Assembly (NCBI GenBank): GCA_963665575.2
Contig: CAXXDW010000006.1
Location: 868,001-932,000 of the forward strand
Source of the DNA: Rariloculus sp963665575
GTDB taxonomy: Bacteria; Pseudomonadota; Gammaproteobacteria; Steroidobacterales; Rariloculaceae
Reading direction: 5' to 3'
Length of the DNA: 64,000 nt
Numbering within the stretch: position 1 is the stretch's first letter; the number at the start of each line of letters is the position of its first letter. Positions 1 through 8,770 of the stretch are shown in pieces. The position numbers and the translations under genes were made by a program. The notes under the pieces are model-generated. The model saw nothing but the letters and a program-made list of their open reading frames with translations. It did not search any database and had not been told where the DNA came from.

Positions 1-536
1 GTTCGCCCGTCCCTGATCGCAGTGGGTCGCGCCAGGTCGCCGAGCGCGCCCGGCAGCACATAGTCGACGACATCGCCGAGCTGGCGGCGAACTCGCAGGG
101 CGCTTCGGATCGGCTTGCGCCCGCTCAGATTTGCGCTTGTGGAAACCAGTGCATGGCCCGCGCGCCGGCACAGTGCGTTCGCCAGCGGGTGGTTCGTGAC
201 CCGAACGGCCACCGTCTCACGGGCGCCCGTGAGCCAGTCCGGCATGGGCGAGCGGGCCGGCAGCGCCCAGGTCACGGGTCCCGGCCAGCTTGCGAGAATT
301 TCCTCGCGCAGCCGCCCTGCCGGAAGGCGGACGATGTGTTCGAGCTGACCGAAGTTCGCCGCGATCAGCAAAAAGCCCTTGCTTGCCGAGCGCCGCTTGA
401 GCTCGATCAGGTGGGCGACGGCATGGTATTCGAACGGCAGGCAGCCGAGCCCATACACGGCCTCCGTGGGATACGCGACGATGCCGCCGGCGAGCACCGT
501 GCGCGCCGCACGATCGATGTGCAGCTTCGAGCTCAC
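1..536 (-). CDS. tsaC: Threonylcarbamoyl-AMP synthase TsaC (Sua5/YciO/YrdC family), partial at window edge
   Basis: The reverse strand reads from a GTG five bases after the topA stop and runs off the left edge, giving about 178 residues. The product begins VSSKLHIDRAA and then shows the YrdC signatures YPTEAVYGLGC, KGFLLIA, and near the end LVSTSANLSGR. This family makes L-threonylcarbamoyl-AMP from threonine, bicarbonate and ATP for the t6A modification of tRNA at position 37. Its place directly after topA in a dprA-smg-topA-tsaC order matches other gammaproteobacteria and suggests co-transcription. The C-terminus lies outside the window. Start choice is moderately secure because no ATG is available near the topA stop. 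Confidence 0.88.
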   Translation of the reverse strand, partial: MSSKLHIDRAARTVLAGGIVAYPTEAVYGLGCLPFEYHAVAHLIELKRRSASKGFLLIAANFGQLEHIVRLPAGRLREEILASWPGPVTWALPARSPMPDWLTGARETVAVRVTNHPLANALCRRAGHALVSTSANLSGRKPIRSALRVRRQLGDVVDYVLPGALGDLARPTAIRDGR

Positions 537-540
537 GGAT

Positions 541-3117
541 TCAGGCGTTGTCGTCGCCCGGTGCGCGTGTGGTTCCGCCACGCTTCCTGTTGGCGTTCTT
601 CTTCGCCGGCCGCTTGGCGGTCTTGGCCGACCGGCCGGCTTTCGCGGCGGCGGAACGCCGGGCGGGCTTTTTGCTGCCGGCCGCGCGTGCGCCCGTCGCG
701 CTTGTTGCGGTCTTTTTCCCGGCCGCGGGCTTGCCGCGTGCTCCGCGCGCCGGGGCGGCCGCAAGCAGCGCCCGGCATTCCTCGAGAGACAACGCGCCTG
801 GGTCGGCGTCTTTCGGGATACGCGCGTTTTTTGAACCATTCGTGACGTACGGCCCGTAGCGGCCCTTCAGCACCTGTATGCCGGCTTCGCCGAAGTCCTG
901 AATGACCCGGTTGGCGTCCGCGGCCCGCTTCGCCTCGATGAGTTCAAGTGCGACCTCGAGCGTGACCTCGCTCATGTTCTGGCCGCTGCGCAGGCTCGCG
1001 AAGAGCGGTTTTTCCGGATCGTCGCGCGTGCCGACCTGGACGAAGGGTCCGTAGCGCCCCATGCGCACGCTGACCGGGCGCCCGCTTGCCGGATCGACCC
1101 CGAGCGGTCCGGCAAGCGTCTGCTCGACGAGCTCGAGCGCTTCCTCGAAGGTGATCCGGTCCATTTTCTGGCCGGGAAGCAAGCTCGCGAAGAGCGGTTT
1201 TTCCGGATCGTCGCGCGTACCGACCTGGACGAAGGGTCCGTAGCGTCCCATGCGCACGCTGAGCGGGCGCCCGCTCTTGGGGTCGTCGCCGAGAACCCGC
1301 GGCTTCGCAACCTGCTCGCGTGTCACCGAACTTTCGGTCTTTTCGACCAGTTCGTGGAACGGCCGCCAGAACTCGTCAAGCAACGGTACCCACTCGGTTT
1401 CGCCGCGCGATACCGCATCGAGCGAGTCTTCCATCTTCGCCGTGAACTGATAGTCGACGTACTGGGCGAAGAACTCGGTGAGGAAGCGATTGACGAGGCG
1501 CCCCACATCGGTCGGGACGAAGCGCCTGCTCTCCATTTCCACGTATTCGCGGTTGCGCAGCGTCGAGATGATCGAAGCGTACGTCGAGGGCCGCCCGATC
1601 CCGAATTCCTCGAGCGCCTTGACGAGCGTCGCTTCCGAGTAGCGCGGCGGCGGTTCCGTGAAATGCTGCTCGCTAGCGACGTCCTTGAGGATGAGCCGGT
1701 CGCCCTCTTCGACAGGCGGCAGTATCCGGTCCCGTTCCTCGTGCACGCTGTCGTCTCTTCCTTCGCGATAGACGGAGAGATAGCCCGGGTTGACGAGCAC
1801 GGACCCCGTCGCGCGGAAGACGATGTTGCTGCTCGGCGAAGGTCCCGCGGCCAGATCGAGGCCCACTGTATTGAATAGCGCGGGGATCATCTGGCAGGCG
1901 ACGGTGCGTTTCCAGATCAGCTCGTAGAGCCTGAACTGATCGCGGTCGAGGTACTTCCTGACGGCCGCCGGCGTGCGGGCCGCCGCCGTCGGCCTGATGG
2001 CCTCGTGTGCTTCCTGCGCGTTGCGTGCCTTGGTCCGATACTGGCGCGGACTGTCGGGGAGGCTCTCCGCGCCATAGCGTTCGGCAATGACCCGACGAAG
2101 CTCCGACACGGCCTCCGCCGCGAGCGTCACCGAGTCCGTGCGCATATAGGTGATCAACCCGATTGACCCTTCGCCGGTATCGACGCCTTCGTAGAGGCGC
2201 TGTGCGACCGACATGGTCTTCTGTGCGCTGAACCCGAGCTTGCGTGATGCATCCTGTTGCAGCGTCGACGTGATGAACGGCGGTTCGGGGTTCCTGCGCC
2301 GCTGCTTCCTGTCGACCTTGGCGCAGGTCAGGACGCCGCGCGCATCGGTGACAGCGGATGCGTCGGCCGGTGCAGCCGCGGCGTCGATCGCGCTTTCGGC
2401 TGCGCGGACGCCGGCTTCGTCGGTGAACGTGAACTGCTCGACCCTCGTTCCCTCGAAGACGGACAGGCGAGCGTTGAATTGCCGTGGCTCGTGCCCGTCA
2501 ACGGGCTTCAGCGCAGCGACGGCTTCGATCGTCCAGTATTCGCGCGGCACGAAGGCGTTGATCTCGTCCTCGCGCTCGACGATGAGCCTGAGTGCGGGAC
2601 TCTGGACCCTGCCGGCCGACAACCCCCGGCGCACCTTCTTCCACAGCAGCGGCGAGAGATTGAAGCCGACCAGGTAATCGAGCGCCCTGCGGGCTTGCTG
2701 GGCGTTGACGAGTTGGGTGGAGAGCTGCCGCGGCGACCTGATGGCCTCCTGAATCGCCCGCTTGGTGACCTCGTTGAACACGACCCTGTTGACGGGCTTC
2801 GAATCGAGGAGCTTGCGTTCCTTGAGGACCTCGTAGATGTGCCAGGAGATCGCTTCGCCCTCGCGATCGGGGTCGGTCGCGAGGAAGACCGCGTCGGCTT
2901 TGCGCACGGCTCTGGCGATCGTCTCGACATGGCGCTTGTTCTTCTCGATGAGCCCGTACTTCATGGCGAAGCCGTGCTCGGGATCGACGGCGCCGTCCTT
3001 GGGCACGAGGTCGCGGACGTGCCCATAGGACGCGAGGACCGCGAAATCCCGACCGAGATACTTCTCGATCGTGCGCGCCTTGGCGGGGGACTCGACGATG
3101 ACCAGGTTCTTGCTCAC
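541..3117 (-). CDS. topA: DNA topoisomerase I, with C-terminal repeats and basic tail
   Basis: An 858-residue type IA topoisomerase that relaxes negative supercoils. The TOPRIM domain opens with NLVIVESPAKARTIEKYLG and has the ATDPDREGE acidic motif; the catalytic tyrosine is Y324 in GLITYMRTDS. After the core come three copies of a C-terminal repeat of the 'GRYGPFVQ' kind (about residues 610-780); no CxxC zinc fingers are present, unlike E. coli TopA. The first two repeats are nearly identical in DNA (see the repeat entry). The last ~70 residues are a Lys/Ala/Arg-rich, histone H1-like tail, probably for non-specific DNA contact. The start follows the family N-terminus MSKNLVIVES. Confidence 0.97.
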   Translation of the reverse strand: MSKNLVIVESPAKARTIEKYLGRDFAVLASYGHVRDLVPKDGAVDPEHGFAMKYGLIEKNKRHVETIARAVRKADAVFLATDPDREGEAISWHIYEVLKERKLLDSKPVNRVVFNEVTKRAIQEAIRSPRQLSTQLVNAQQARRALDYLVGFNLSPLLWKKVRRGLSAGRVQSPALRLIVEREDEINAFVPREYWTIEAVAALKPVDGHEPRQFNARLSVFEGTRVEQFTFTDEAGVRAAESAIDAAAAPADASAVTDARGVLTCAKVDRKQRRRNPEPPFITSTLQQDASRKLGFSAQKTMSVAQRLYEGVDTGEGSIGLITYMRTDSVTLAAEAVSELRRVIAERYGAESLPDSPRQYRTKARNAQEAHEAIRPTAAARTPAAVRKYLDRDQFRLYELIWKRTVACQMIPALFNTVGLDLAAGPSPSSNIVFRATGSVLVNPGYLSVYREGRDDSVHEERDRILPPVEEGDRLILKDVASEQHFTEPPPRYSEATLVKALEEFGIGRPSTYASIISTLRNREYVEMESRRFVPTDVGRLVNRFLTEFFAQYVDYQFTAKMEDSLDAVSRGETEWVPLLDEFWRPFHELVEKTESSVTREQVAKPRVLGDDPKSGRPLSVRMGRYGPFVQVGTRDDPEKPLFASLLPGQKMDRITFEEALELVEQTLAGPLGVDPASGRPVSVRMGRYGPFVQVGTRDDPEKPLFASLRSGQNMSEVTLEVALELIEAKRAADANRVIQDFGEAGIQVLKGRYGPYVTNGSKNARIPKDADPGALSLEECRALLAAAPARGARGKPAAGKKTATSATGARAAGSKKPARRSAAAKAGRSAKTAKRPAKKNANRKRGGTTRAPGDDNA
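994..1275. repeat. Near-identical direct repeat inside topA (93 bp, period 189 bp)
   Basis: Bases 994-1086 and 1183-1275 match at 90 of 93 positions and are offset by 189 bp, exactly 63 codons. They encode two copies of the C-terminal repeat core RMGRYGPFVQVGTRDDPEKP. Synonymous sites are conserved too, so this looks like a recent in-frame duplication or gene conversion rather than selection on protein alone. Confidence 0.95.
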
Positions 3118-3288
3118 GGTTGGCTCAGGAACTCAGTGCGGACCGAAATGCCGGCCCTGTGTTCGATCGGTGCCCGGGCGGGCGAACGGACGGCCGCTCC
3201 GTGTCCGGTCGCATCGACGGGGTGCATTGCAAACGGCAAGCCATGGGTCAGCCTGATGGGATCGTCATGCCGCCGGAACGACGCTGAA

Positions 3289-3762
3289 TCAGTGAACCCA
3301 ACCCGGATCGTCGGCGAACACGAGATCCTCCATCTGGGCATACGCCTGCTCGTGGCCGGGCTGACTGAACAGGACCATCATGACAACCCATTTGATGTGC
3401 TCGACATCGACTTCCTCGGTATCCAGCGCGAGCAGCCGGTCAATTGCGAGTTCGCGATACGGCGGTGCGAGAATCCCAATCTGTTCCAGATGCAACAGGT
3501 AGCCCCTGGAGGCGGGGTCGAGCCGGGTCTGCTCGAAACGGTCGTAGATACGGATCGCAGCAGTGCGCGACATGTCGCCCGGCGCGACTTCAACCGAGTT
3601 CAGTTCGTCGAGCCAGTCGAGCGCCCGCTCGATCTCGCGGGCGCCGAAACCCGCGCGCTCGAGTTCGTCCCTGAGCTCATTGCGATCCGGTTCGAACTCG
3701 TCTTCGCTGTCGACGAACGCTTCGAACAGGTACATGAGAACGTCGAGCACCGTTTCCTTCAT
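3289..3762 (-). CDS. smg: Smg family protein (DUF494)
   Basis: A 157-residue protein with the Smg/DUF494 N-terminus MKETVLDVLMYLFEAFVD, an acidic first half and the helical end HIKWVVMMVLFSQPGHEQAYAQMEDL. Biochemical function is not established; the gene is a near-constant neighbour of dprA in beta- and gammaproteobacteria. Its ATG overlaps the dprA stop by one base (TGATG), so translation is probably coupled. The 171 bases between its stop and topA hold no gene that I can see. Confidence 0.93.
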   Translation of the reverse strand: MKETVLDVLMYLFEAFVDSEDEFEPDRNELRDELERAGFGAREIERALDWLDELNSVEVAPGDMSRTAAIRIYDRFEQTRLDPASRGYLLHLEQIGILAPPYRELAIDRLLALDTEEVDVEHIKWVVMMVLFSQPGHEQAYAQMEDLVFADDPGWVH

Positions 3763-4871
3763 CAGTTCCTTTTCACGAGGCGGCAGTAACGCGCACCGGG
3801 CAACGCCTCGACGACCCCACCCATTTCCAGCAGCAGGAGCATGGAGGAAAGCTCTGCCGCCGTCAATCCGGCCGCTTCGCGCAGGTCTGCGGCGCGTACG
3901 GGCTCAAAACCGAGCAGGTCCAGGAGCTTCGCATAGGCGGGATCGTCGGTCAGCGGGGTCGTCGAAGACACCTTTGAATCGGACTGAGCGGGGTCGGCGC
4001 CGACAAGCTGGGGCGCGAGTTCCGCAAGGATTTCGTCCCCGTCCTCGGCGATGCCTGCGCCGTCACGGATCAGCTTGTGGCAGCCTTTCGCGAGCGGATT
4101 GTGTATGGAGCCCGGGATCGCGAACACCTCGCGGCCGTAGTCCGCCGCAAGCCGCGCGGTGATCAGCGAGCCGCTGCGCCGCGTTGCTTCGACAACGAGT
4201 GTGCCGAGCGAGAGGCCGGCGATGATGCGGTTGCGCTGAGGGAACTGGAACGGGCGCACCGGCGTGCCTGGCGGGTACTCCGATACGATGAGTCCGCACT
4301 CGGCGATGCGAGCCGCGAGCTTGCGGTTGCGGCGCGGATACACGGTGTCGATTCCACAGCCAAGCACGGCGATCGTACTGCCGTCTCCGCCGAGCGCCCC
4401 GCGGTGGCTCGCGCTGTCGATGCCCGTGGCGAGGCCGCTCGTGATCGTCAGACCGCTGCGGCTCAGATGCTCCGCGAAATACTCGGCGTTGGCCCGGCCG
4501 CCCGAGGTCGGATTGCGGCTGCCGACGATCGCAAGCTGCGCTGCGGCCAGCAGCGCCGTGTCATTGCCGTCGACCCATAGCGCGAGCGGGGCGTCCGGAA
4601 TTTCCCTGAGCCGCTCGGGATAGGTCGGATCGTCGAGCGTGATCAGGGCATGGTGGCGCTCGTCGAGCCAGCAGCGCCAGCGGGCGAGCAGTTCCCGGTC
4701 GGGACCGTGGAGCCGCGTGGCGGACTCCGGCGCGATGCCGCCGGACACAAGTTCGCGGACCGGTGTCGCGAGCAGCGCCTCGGCCGAACCGGCCCTCTGC
4801 AGTGCCCGGCGCCACGCTGCCGGCGCCGACGGCTGGGACTGCAGCAGAACCAGCCAGGCCTCAGGCGCCAT
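3762..4871 (-). CDS. dprA: DNA-processing protein DprA
   Basis: Loads RecA on incoming single-stranded DNA during natural transformation. The product (369 residues from the chosen start MAPEAWLVLL) has an N-terminal helical domain, then the Rossmann-like core with AIVGSRNPTSGGR, GLATGIDSASHRGAL, VLGCGIDTVYPRRN, FPQRNRIIAGLS and EATRRSGSLITAR, and a C-terminal winged helix. An open frame continues 95 codons upstream, but that extension runs through an intergenic repeat element (4882-5074), so ATG 4871 is preferred. The repeat starts only 10 bases upstream of this start, so it shapes the leader of the message. Confidence 0.95.
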   Translation of the reverse strand: MAPEAWLVLLQSQPSAPAAWRRALQRAGSAEALLATPVRELVSGGIAPESATRLHGPDRELLARWRCWLDERHHALITLDDPTYPERLREIPDAPLALWVDGNDTALLAAAQLAIVGSRNPTSGGRANAEYFAEHLSRSGLTITSGLATGIDSASHRGALGGDGSTIAVLGCGIDTVYPRRNRKLAARIAECGLIVSEYPPGTPVRPFQFPQRNRIIAGLSLGTLVVEATRRSGSLITARLAADYGREVFAIPGSIHNPLAKGCHKLIRDGAGIAEDGDEILAELAPQLVGADPAQSDSKVSSTTPLTDDPAYAKLLDLLGFEPVRAADLREAAGLTAAELSSMLLLLEMGGVVEALPGARYCRLVKRN

Positions 4872-4881
4872 CGATGAGCCT

Positions 4882-5074
4882 GGGAGCCTGCGCCGCAGGA
4901 AGTCGCGAATCGCCGTCTTCGGCGAGGCGTTTCGCCCCAAGCGAAGATTCGCTATCGCCGTCCGCACAATCGATCGATTGAGGAAAATATCGAGCCATAC
5001 TTGACGAAATCGATCGGGCGAAGCGGCGTATGAGAGCGAATGTGCAGCCGTGAGTTCCCAAGGCGCAGGCTCCC
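4882..5074. repeat. Hairpin-forming intergenic repeat, copy A (193 bp)
   Basis: Bounded by a perfect 13-bp terminal inverted repeat, GGGAGCCTGCGCC at 4882-4894 and its complement at 5062-5074. The core has two complementary 9-base arms, CGATCGATT (4971-4979) and AATCGATCG (5008-5016), separated by 28 nt. A further stem pairs ATTCGCT (4947-4953) with AGCGAAT (5035-5041). It lies between the divergent dprA and def genes. It shares its core and ends with copies at 36968-37115 and 56022-56188. No transposase is inside, so it would be non-autonomous if mobile. Confidence 0.85.
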
Positions 5075-5272
5075 GATGTTGCTTTCGCTGCAAATGGCGA
5101 GACGTGTGGGCCACACCGCTCGTGCGCGTTGGCTCCCTGACGACTGCATGGCTCATCCGATCGAACCTGGGTCACGATCTTCGGTGCCGGGCGACTCGTC
5201 CGGCAAGCGCAATTTCTCGGCAAAAGGCCGCCGATTGACAGTATTTCGGGCGAATCGCGCAGGCGGGCTTGC

Positions 5273-5281
5273 TGCTATACT
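5273..5281 (+). promoter_or_regulatory. Extended -10 promoter for def-fmt-rsmB
   Basis: TGCTATACT fits an extended -10 (TGnTATAAT) with five of six core matches, 50 bases before the def ATG. There is no good -35 at 16-18 nt, which is usual for extended -10 promoters. Confidence 0.5.
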
Positions 5282-5330
5282 GCGCCGGAACGCCCCGCTG
5301 CGGACCGCTCCTGGACCCGCTCCCACAACC

Positions 5331-5876
5331 ATGGCACGACTCGAGATTCTCGAATACCCCGACAAGCGGCTTCGCCTCAGGGCCGAGCCGGTCGAGAAAG
5401 TCGATGCCACAGTCCGGAGCCTCGTGTCGGACATGCTCGACACCATGTATGCGGCGGCCGGGATCGGTCTCGCCGCGACCCAGGTCAACGTCCGCAAGCG
5501 TGTGCTCGTGATCGACGTTTCCGAGACGCGTAACGAGCCGCACGTCCTGATCAACCCGGAAATCGTCCATGCCGAAGGCAAGTTCAGTTCGGAGGAAGGC
5601 TGCCTCTCCGTTCCGGACGTCTTCGACTACGTCGAGCGTGCCGAGCGGATCAAGGCCACCTACCTCGACCGCGACGGCCAGCCCGCCGAACTGGAGGCCG
5701 AGGACCTGCTCGCCGTCTGCGTTCAGCATGAGATCGATCATCTCGACGGCAAGCTCTTCGTCGATTACCTCTCCGAACTGAAGCGGCAGCGGCTGGAGAA
5801 GAAGGCGCTCAAGAAGGTCAGGCGCAGCGCGAATGAAGCGCCGTCGCGGCAATCGGTCTCCGCACGGCTGATCTGA
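5331..5876 (+). CDS. def: Peptide deformylase
   Basis: Removes the formyl group from the N-terminal methionine of new proteins; metal enzyme of the cytosol. The 181-residue product carries all three deformylase motifs: GIGLAATQ, EGCLSVP with the metal-binding Cys, and HEIDHLDG with two metal-binding His and the catalytic Glu. The start MARLEILEYPDKRL matches the family. The open frame extends upstream through the repeat element but lacks family similarity there. It forms an operon with fmt (15 bases on), which adds the formyl group to initiator tRNA, and with rsmB. Confidence 0.97.
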   Translation: MARLEILEYPDKRLRLRAEPVEKVDATVRSLVSDMLDTMYAAAGIGLAATQVNVRKRVLVIDVSETRNEPHVLINPEIVHAEGKFSSEEGCLSVPDVFDYVERAERIKATYLDRDGQPAELEAEDLLAVCVQHEIDHLDGKLFVDYLSELKRQRLEKKALKKVRRSANEAPSRQSVSARLI

Positions 5877-5891
5877 CGGCTGCGGGCGCCG

Positions 5892-6833
5892 TTGAGCGAA
5901 CCAGCACGAATTGCGTTCGCCGGGACGCCCGAATTTGCGGTTCCCGTGCTTGAGCAGCTCGCGGCTTGCGCAGCGGCGATCCCGTTCGTGCTGACGCAAC
6001 CCGATCGCCGCGCCGGGCGGGGCCGCAAACTCACCCCGTCACCGGTCAAGCTGACCGCGGAACAACTGGGCCTCGACGTTGATCAACCGGCGGCGCTCGG
6101 CGACCCGCGGCTGGCCGAATCCTGGGGGCCGTCGCCCGATGCGCTGGTCGTCGCTGCTTACGGGCTGCTGCTGCCGCGCTGGCTGCTCGAGTGGCCGCGT
6201 TGCGCGTGCATCAATGTTCACGCTTCGTTGCTGCCGCGCTGGCGCGGCGCTGCGCCGATCCAGCACGCGATCCTTGCCGGCGATGCCGAGACCGGAATCA
6301 GCATCATGCGGATGGAGGAGGGACTCGACACGGGTCCGGTCTATGCAAGCCGCGCGCTGCGTATCGACCCCGGCATGACGGCGGGCCGGCTGCACGACGC
6401 GCTGGCTCAACTTGGCGCGGCGCTGCTTGGCGAGGTATTGCCCGACATCCTCGCCGGCCGCATTGTCCCTCGCCCCCAGGACGACGCGTCGGCGATGTAC
6501 GCCGGCAAGATCGCCAAGTCCGATGCGCCCCTCGATCTGACCCGCAGTGCCGTGTCACTCGAACGGCAGGTGCGGGCATTCAATCCCTGGCCCGTGGCTG
6601 ACGCGGAGCTGACTGACGGTCAGCGGCTCAGGATCTGGCAGGCGGCTGCGGTCGACGTCGATGTCGCGGCGTCGCCCGGGACGATCCTGGCGGCCGGTGC
6701 TGCGGGCATCGACGTTGCGACCGGCAAGGGACTGCTCCGGCTCGAGCGGATACAGGCGCCGGCCTCCGCTGCGATGGATGCCCGCGCGTGGCTTGCGGCC
6801 CACAGCCTGGAGGGCGTGTCGTTTGTCTGCTGA
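5892..6833 (+). CDS. fmt: Methionyl-tRNA formyltransferase
   Basis: Transfers formyl from 10-formyl-THF to Met-tRNAfMet. The 313-residue product begins at a TTG (LSEPARIAFAGTPEFAVPVL), 15 bases after def; no ATG is available at a sensible place. Motifs include the SLLPRWRGAAPIQHAI segment around the active site and GISIMRMEEGLDTGPVY; the C-terminal OB-like domain begins near residue 205. It overlaps the likely start of rsmB by 11 bases. Confidence 0.95.
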   Translation: MSEPARIAFAGTPEFAVPVLEQLAACAAAIPFVLTQPDRRAGRGRKLTPSPVKLTAEQLGLDVDQPAALGDPRLAESWGPSPDALVVAAYGLLLPRWLLEWPRCACINVHASLLPRWRGAAPIQHAILAGDAETGISIMRMEEGLDTGPVYASRALRIDPGMTAGRLHDALAQLGAALLGEVLPDILAGRIVPRPQDDASAMYAGKIAKSDAPLDLTRSAVSLERQVRAFNPWPVADAELTDGQRLRIWQAAAVDVDVAASPGTILAAGAAGIDVATGKGLLRLERIQAPASAAMDARAWLAAHSLEGVSFVC

Positions 6834-8169
6834 ACGTGGCGCCGGCGGCGCCCGGGTCCGCGCCATGGCCGCTAAGCTCAACGCGGCGATCGTGCGCGAC
6901 GGGCAGACGCTCGACAGCACGCTGACGGAGCCTGGCGCGCTACCCGAGCGGGACCTGCCGCTGCTCCGCGCCTTGCTCTACGGTTCGATCCGCTGGCATC
7001 ACCGGCTTGCGTGGCAACTCGAGCGACTGCTGACCGGCAAGCTCGGGCGCGGACGCCGGGATGCCGAACTCGCGGCGCTGATTCGGCTCGGACTTTTTCA
7101 ATTGCAGTGGCTCAGGATCCCCGACCATGCGGCCGTCTCGGCGACCGTGGACGCGGCAGCGCTCATCGGCGCCGCCCGGCGGCGCGGCCTCGTCAACGCC
7201 GTGCTCAGGCGTTTCAGGCGCGACGAGCAGCAGCTCGATGCGGAAATGAGCGCCGCGCCGGAGGCGCTCTGGAGCCATCCGCGCTGGCTCATCGAAGCGA
7301 TCGCGGACGACTGGGAGGGGCGCGCCGAGACGATCTTGACAGCCAATAACGGGCAACCCCCGATGTGGCTGCGTGTGAACACGCTTCGCGTCAGCGTCGA
7401 CGACTACGCGGCATCGCTGGCTCGATCCGGCCACACTTCCCGGCGCCTCGAAACCGCGCCGTCCGCGCTGCTGCTCGACAAACCCGTGCCCGTGGCGAAG
7501 CTGCCGGGCTACGCGGACGGGCTCGTCTCGGTGCAGGATGCCGCCGCGCAACTCGCCGCGAGCTGTCTGGAACTGCGGCCGGGCCAGCGGGTTCTCGATG
7601 CCTGCGCCGCACCCGGCGGCAAGACGGCGCACATGCTCGAGGCCTGCCCGGACCTTGCCGAAGTCGTGGCTCTGGATCGCGATCCGGACCGACTCGGAGT
7701 CGCCGCGGACAACCTCGCGCGGCTCGGGCTGTCCGCGACCCTGCTGGCGGGCGACGCGGCGGACACGGATGCGTGGTGGGACGGACGTCCGTTCGACCGA
7801 ATCCTCGTCGATGCGCCGTGCAGCGCGATCGGCATCGTACGGCGTCACCCTGACATCAAGGTGTTGCGGCGTGCGAGCGATCGCGATTCTGTCGCCAGGC
7901 TGCAGGCGCGGTTGCTCGAGCGGCTCTGGCCGTTGCTCAGCCGCGGTGGCAGGCTGGTCTACGCGACCTGCACGGTGCTCAAGCAGGAGAATCACGCACA
8001 GATCGAACGGTTCCTTGGGTCGGCGGCGGACGCATCGCTTGCCGGCGGCCCTGCGCAGGGCCACCGGCAGATCCTCCCCGGGGAGGCGAACATGGATGGG
8101 TTCTATTATGCTTGCCTGAAAAAGTACGACGCTCGGCAAGATTCCCGTGCATCATCCCCGCAACAATGA
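6823..8169 (+). CDS. rsmB: 16S rRNA m5C967 methyltransferase RsmB (Sun/Fmu)
   Basis: SAM-dependent cytosine-C5 methylation of 16S rRNA. The N-terminal NusB-like helical domain (about residues 10-140) is followed by the methyltransferase fold with LDACAAPGGKTAHMLE (SAM site), DRILVDAPCSAIGIVRRHPD and the nucleophile in VYATCTV. The start is uncertain: TTG 6823 (LSAERGAGGARVRAM) overlaps the end of fmt and keeps the first helix of the NusB domain, while ATG 6865 would trim it. The longer frame from 6661 is inside fmt and is rejected. Third gene of the def-fmt-rsmB run. Confidence 0.93.
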   Translation: MSAERGAGGARVRAMAAKLNAAIVRDGQTLDSTLTEPGALPERDLPLLRALLYGSIRWHHRLAWQLERLLTGKLGRGRRDAELAALIRLGLFQLQWLRIPDHAAVSATVDAAALIGAARRRGLVNAVLRRFRRDEQQLDAEMSAAPEALWSHPRWLIEAIADDWEGRAETILTANNGQPPMWLRVNTLRVSVDDYAASLARSGHTSRRLETAPSALLLDKPVPVAKLPGYADGLVSVQDAAAQLAASCLELRPGQRVLDACAAPGGKTAHMLEACPDLAEVVALDRDPDRLGVAADNLARLGLSATLLAGDAADTDAWWDGRPFDRILVDAPCSAIGIVRRHPDIKVLRRASDRDSVARLQARLLERLWPLLSRGGRLVYATCTVLKQENHAQIERFLGSAADASLAGGPAQGHRQILPGEANMDGFYYACLKKYDARQDSRASSPQQ

Positions 8170-8770
8170 TCAGGGCACAGGGCCGCCCGCTCGCGTGAGC
8201 CGGCTCGTCGCGGTTTGCGCCGCGCTCGTCCTGGTTCCCGCTGCCGCTGCCGACGCACAGGAGGATCCCGGCCGCTTCGAGGTGCGTTCCGCGAGCGCCG
8301 GGCTCGAGCCGGGCACCGACGTCTATTTTCTCGACGCCCGGCTGGAACTCAGGCTCTCGACCGAGGCTCGCGAAGCCCTCGAGTCGGGTGTGCCCCTCAG
8401 CATTCGCGTGGAGGTCGAGATCATCCACGTGCGGCGCTATCTGCTCGACCGGGAGAGTGCCGAGCTGACCCAGCTTTATGAGCTTCAGTATCATCCGTTG
8501 CTCGAGCGCTACACTGTGCGCAACGTCAACAGCGGTACGCTCGATACTTTTTCGTCGCTGTTTGCCGCGCTCAACTCTCTTGGCCGGATCGATCGACTGC
8601 CGCTGATCGACCAGGCGTTGCTCGATCCCGAGCGGATCTACGATGTCCAGTTGCGCGTCCTCCTCGACACCGAACAATTGCCGGGTCCGTTGCGCCTGCT
8701 GGCCTTCTGGCGGCGCGACTGGTCGCTCGGCAGCGAGTGGTACAGATGGAGCCTCGAAGAAGTCGAATAA
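8147..8770 (+). CDS. DUF4390 protein, exported
   Basis: About 207 residues from GTG 8147, or 191 from GTG 8195. A hydrophobic segment VSRLVAVCAALVLVPAAAADA resembles a signal peptide, followed by a beta-rich domain (FEVRSASAGLEPGTDVYFLDARL; IRVEVEIIHVRRYLL; YHPLLERYTVRN) typical of DUF4390. The function is unknown. The gene sits between rsmB and the ntrYX pair and overlaps both, so it is probably translated from the same message. It may act in the periplasm beside the sensor kinase, but that is only inference from position. Confidence 0.85.
   Translation: MHHPRNNDQGTGPPARVSRLVAVCAALVLVPAAAADAQEDPGRFEVRSASAGLEPGTDVYFLDARLELRLSTEAREALESGVPLSIRVEVEIIHVRRYLLDRESAELTQLYELQYHPLLERYTVRNVNSGTLDTFSSLFAALNSLGRIDRLPLIDQALLDPERIYDVQLRVLLDTEQLPGPLRLLAFWRRDWSLGSEWYRWSLEEVE

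Larger units (their letters stand above)
4872..5330. other. Divergent intergenic region dprA/def (459 bp)
   Basis: No supported gene. The left 200 bases are occupied by repeat copy A. The remainder (5075-5330) contains the likely def promoter; a perfect TTGACA occurs at 5235-5240 but is too far (35 nt) from the best -10 to act with it. Confidence 0.7.

Noticed and set aside
4872..5156. 95-residue N-terminal extension of DprA
   Set aside because: The extension is translated from the intergenic repeat element and has no counterpart in the DprA family.
5235..5240. Perfect TTGACA as -35 of def
   Set aside because: 35 nt from the only good -10 (TATACT at 5276-5281) and no -10 at 16-18 nt.
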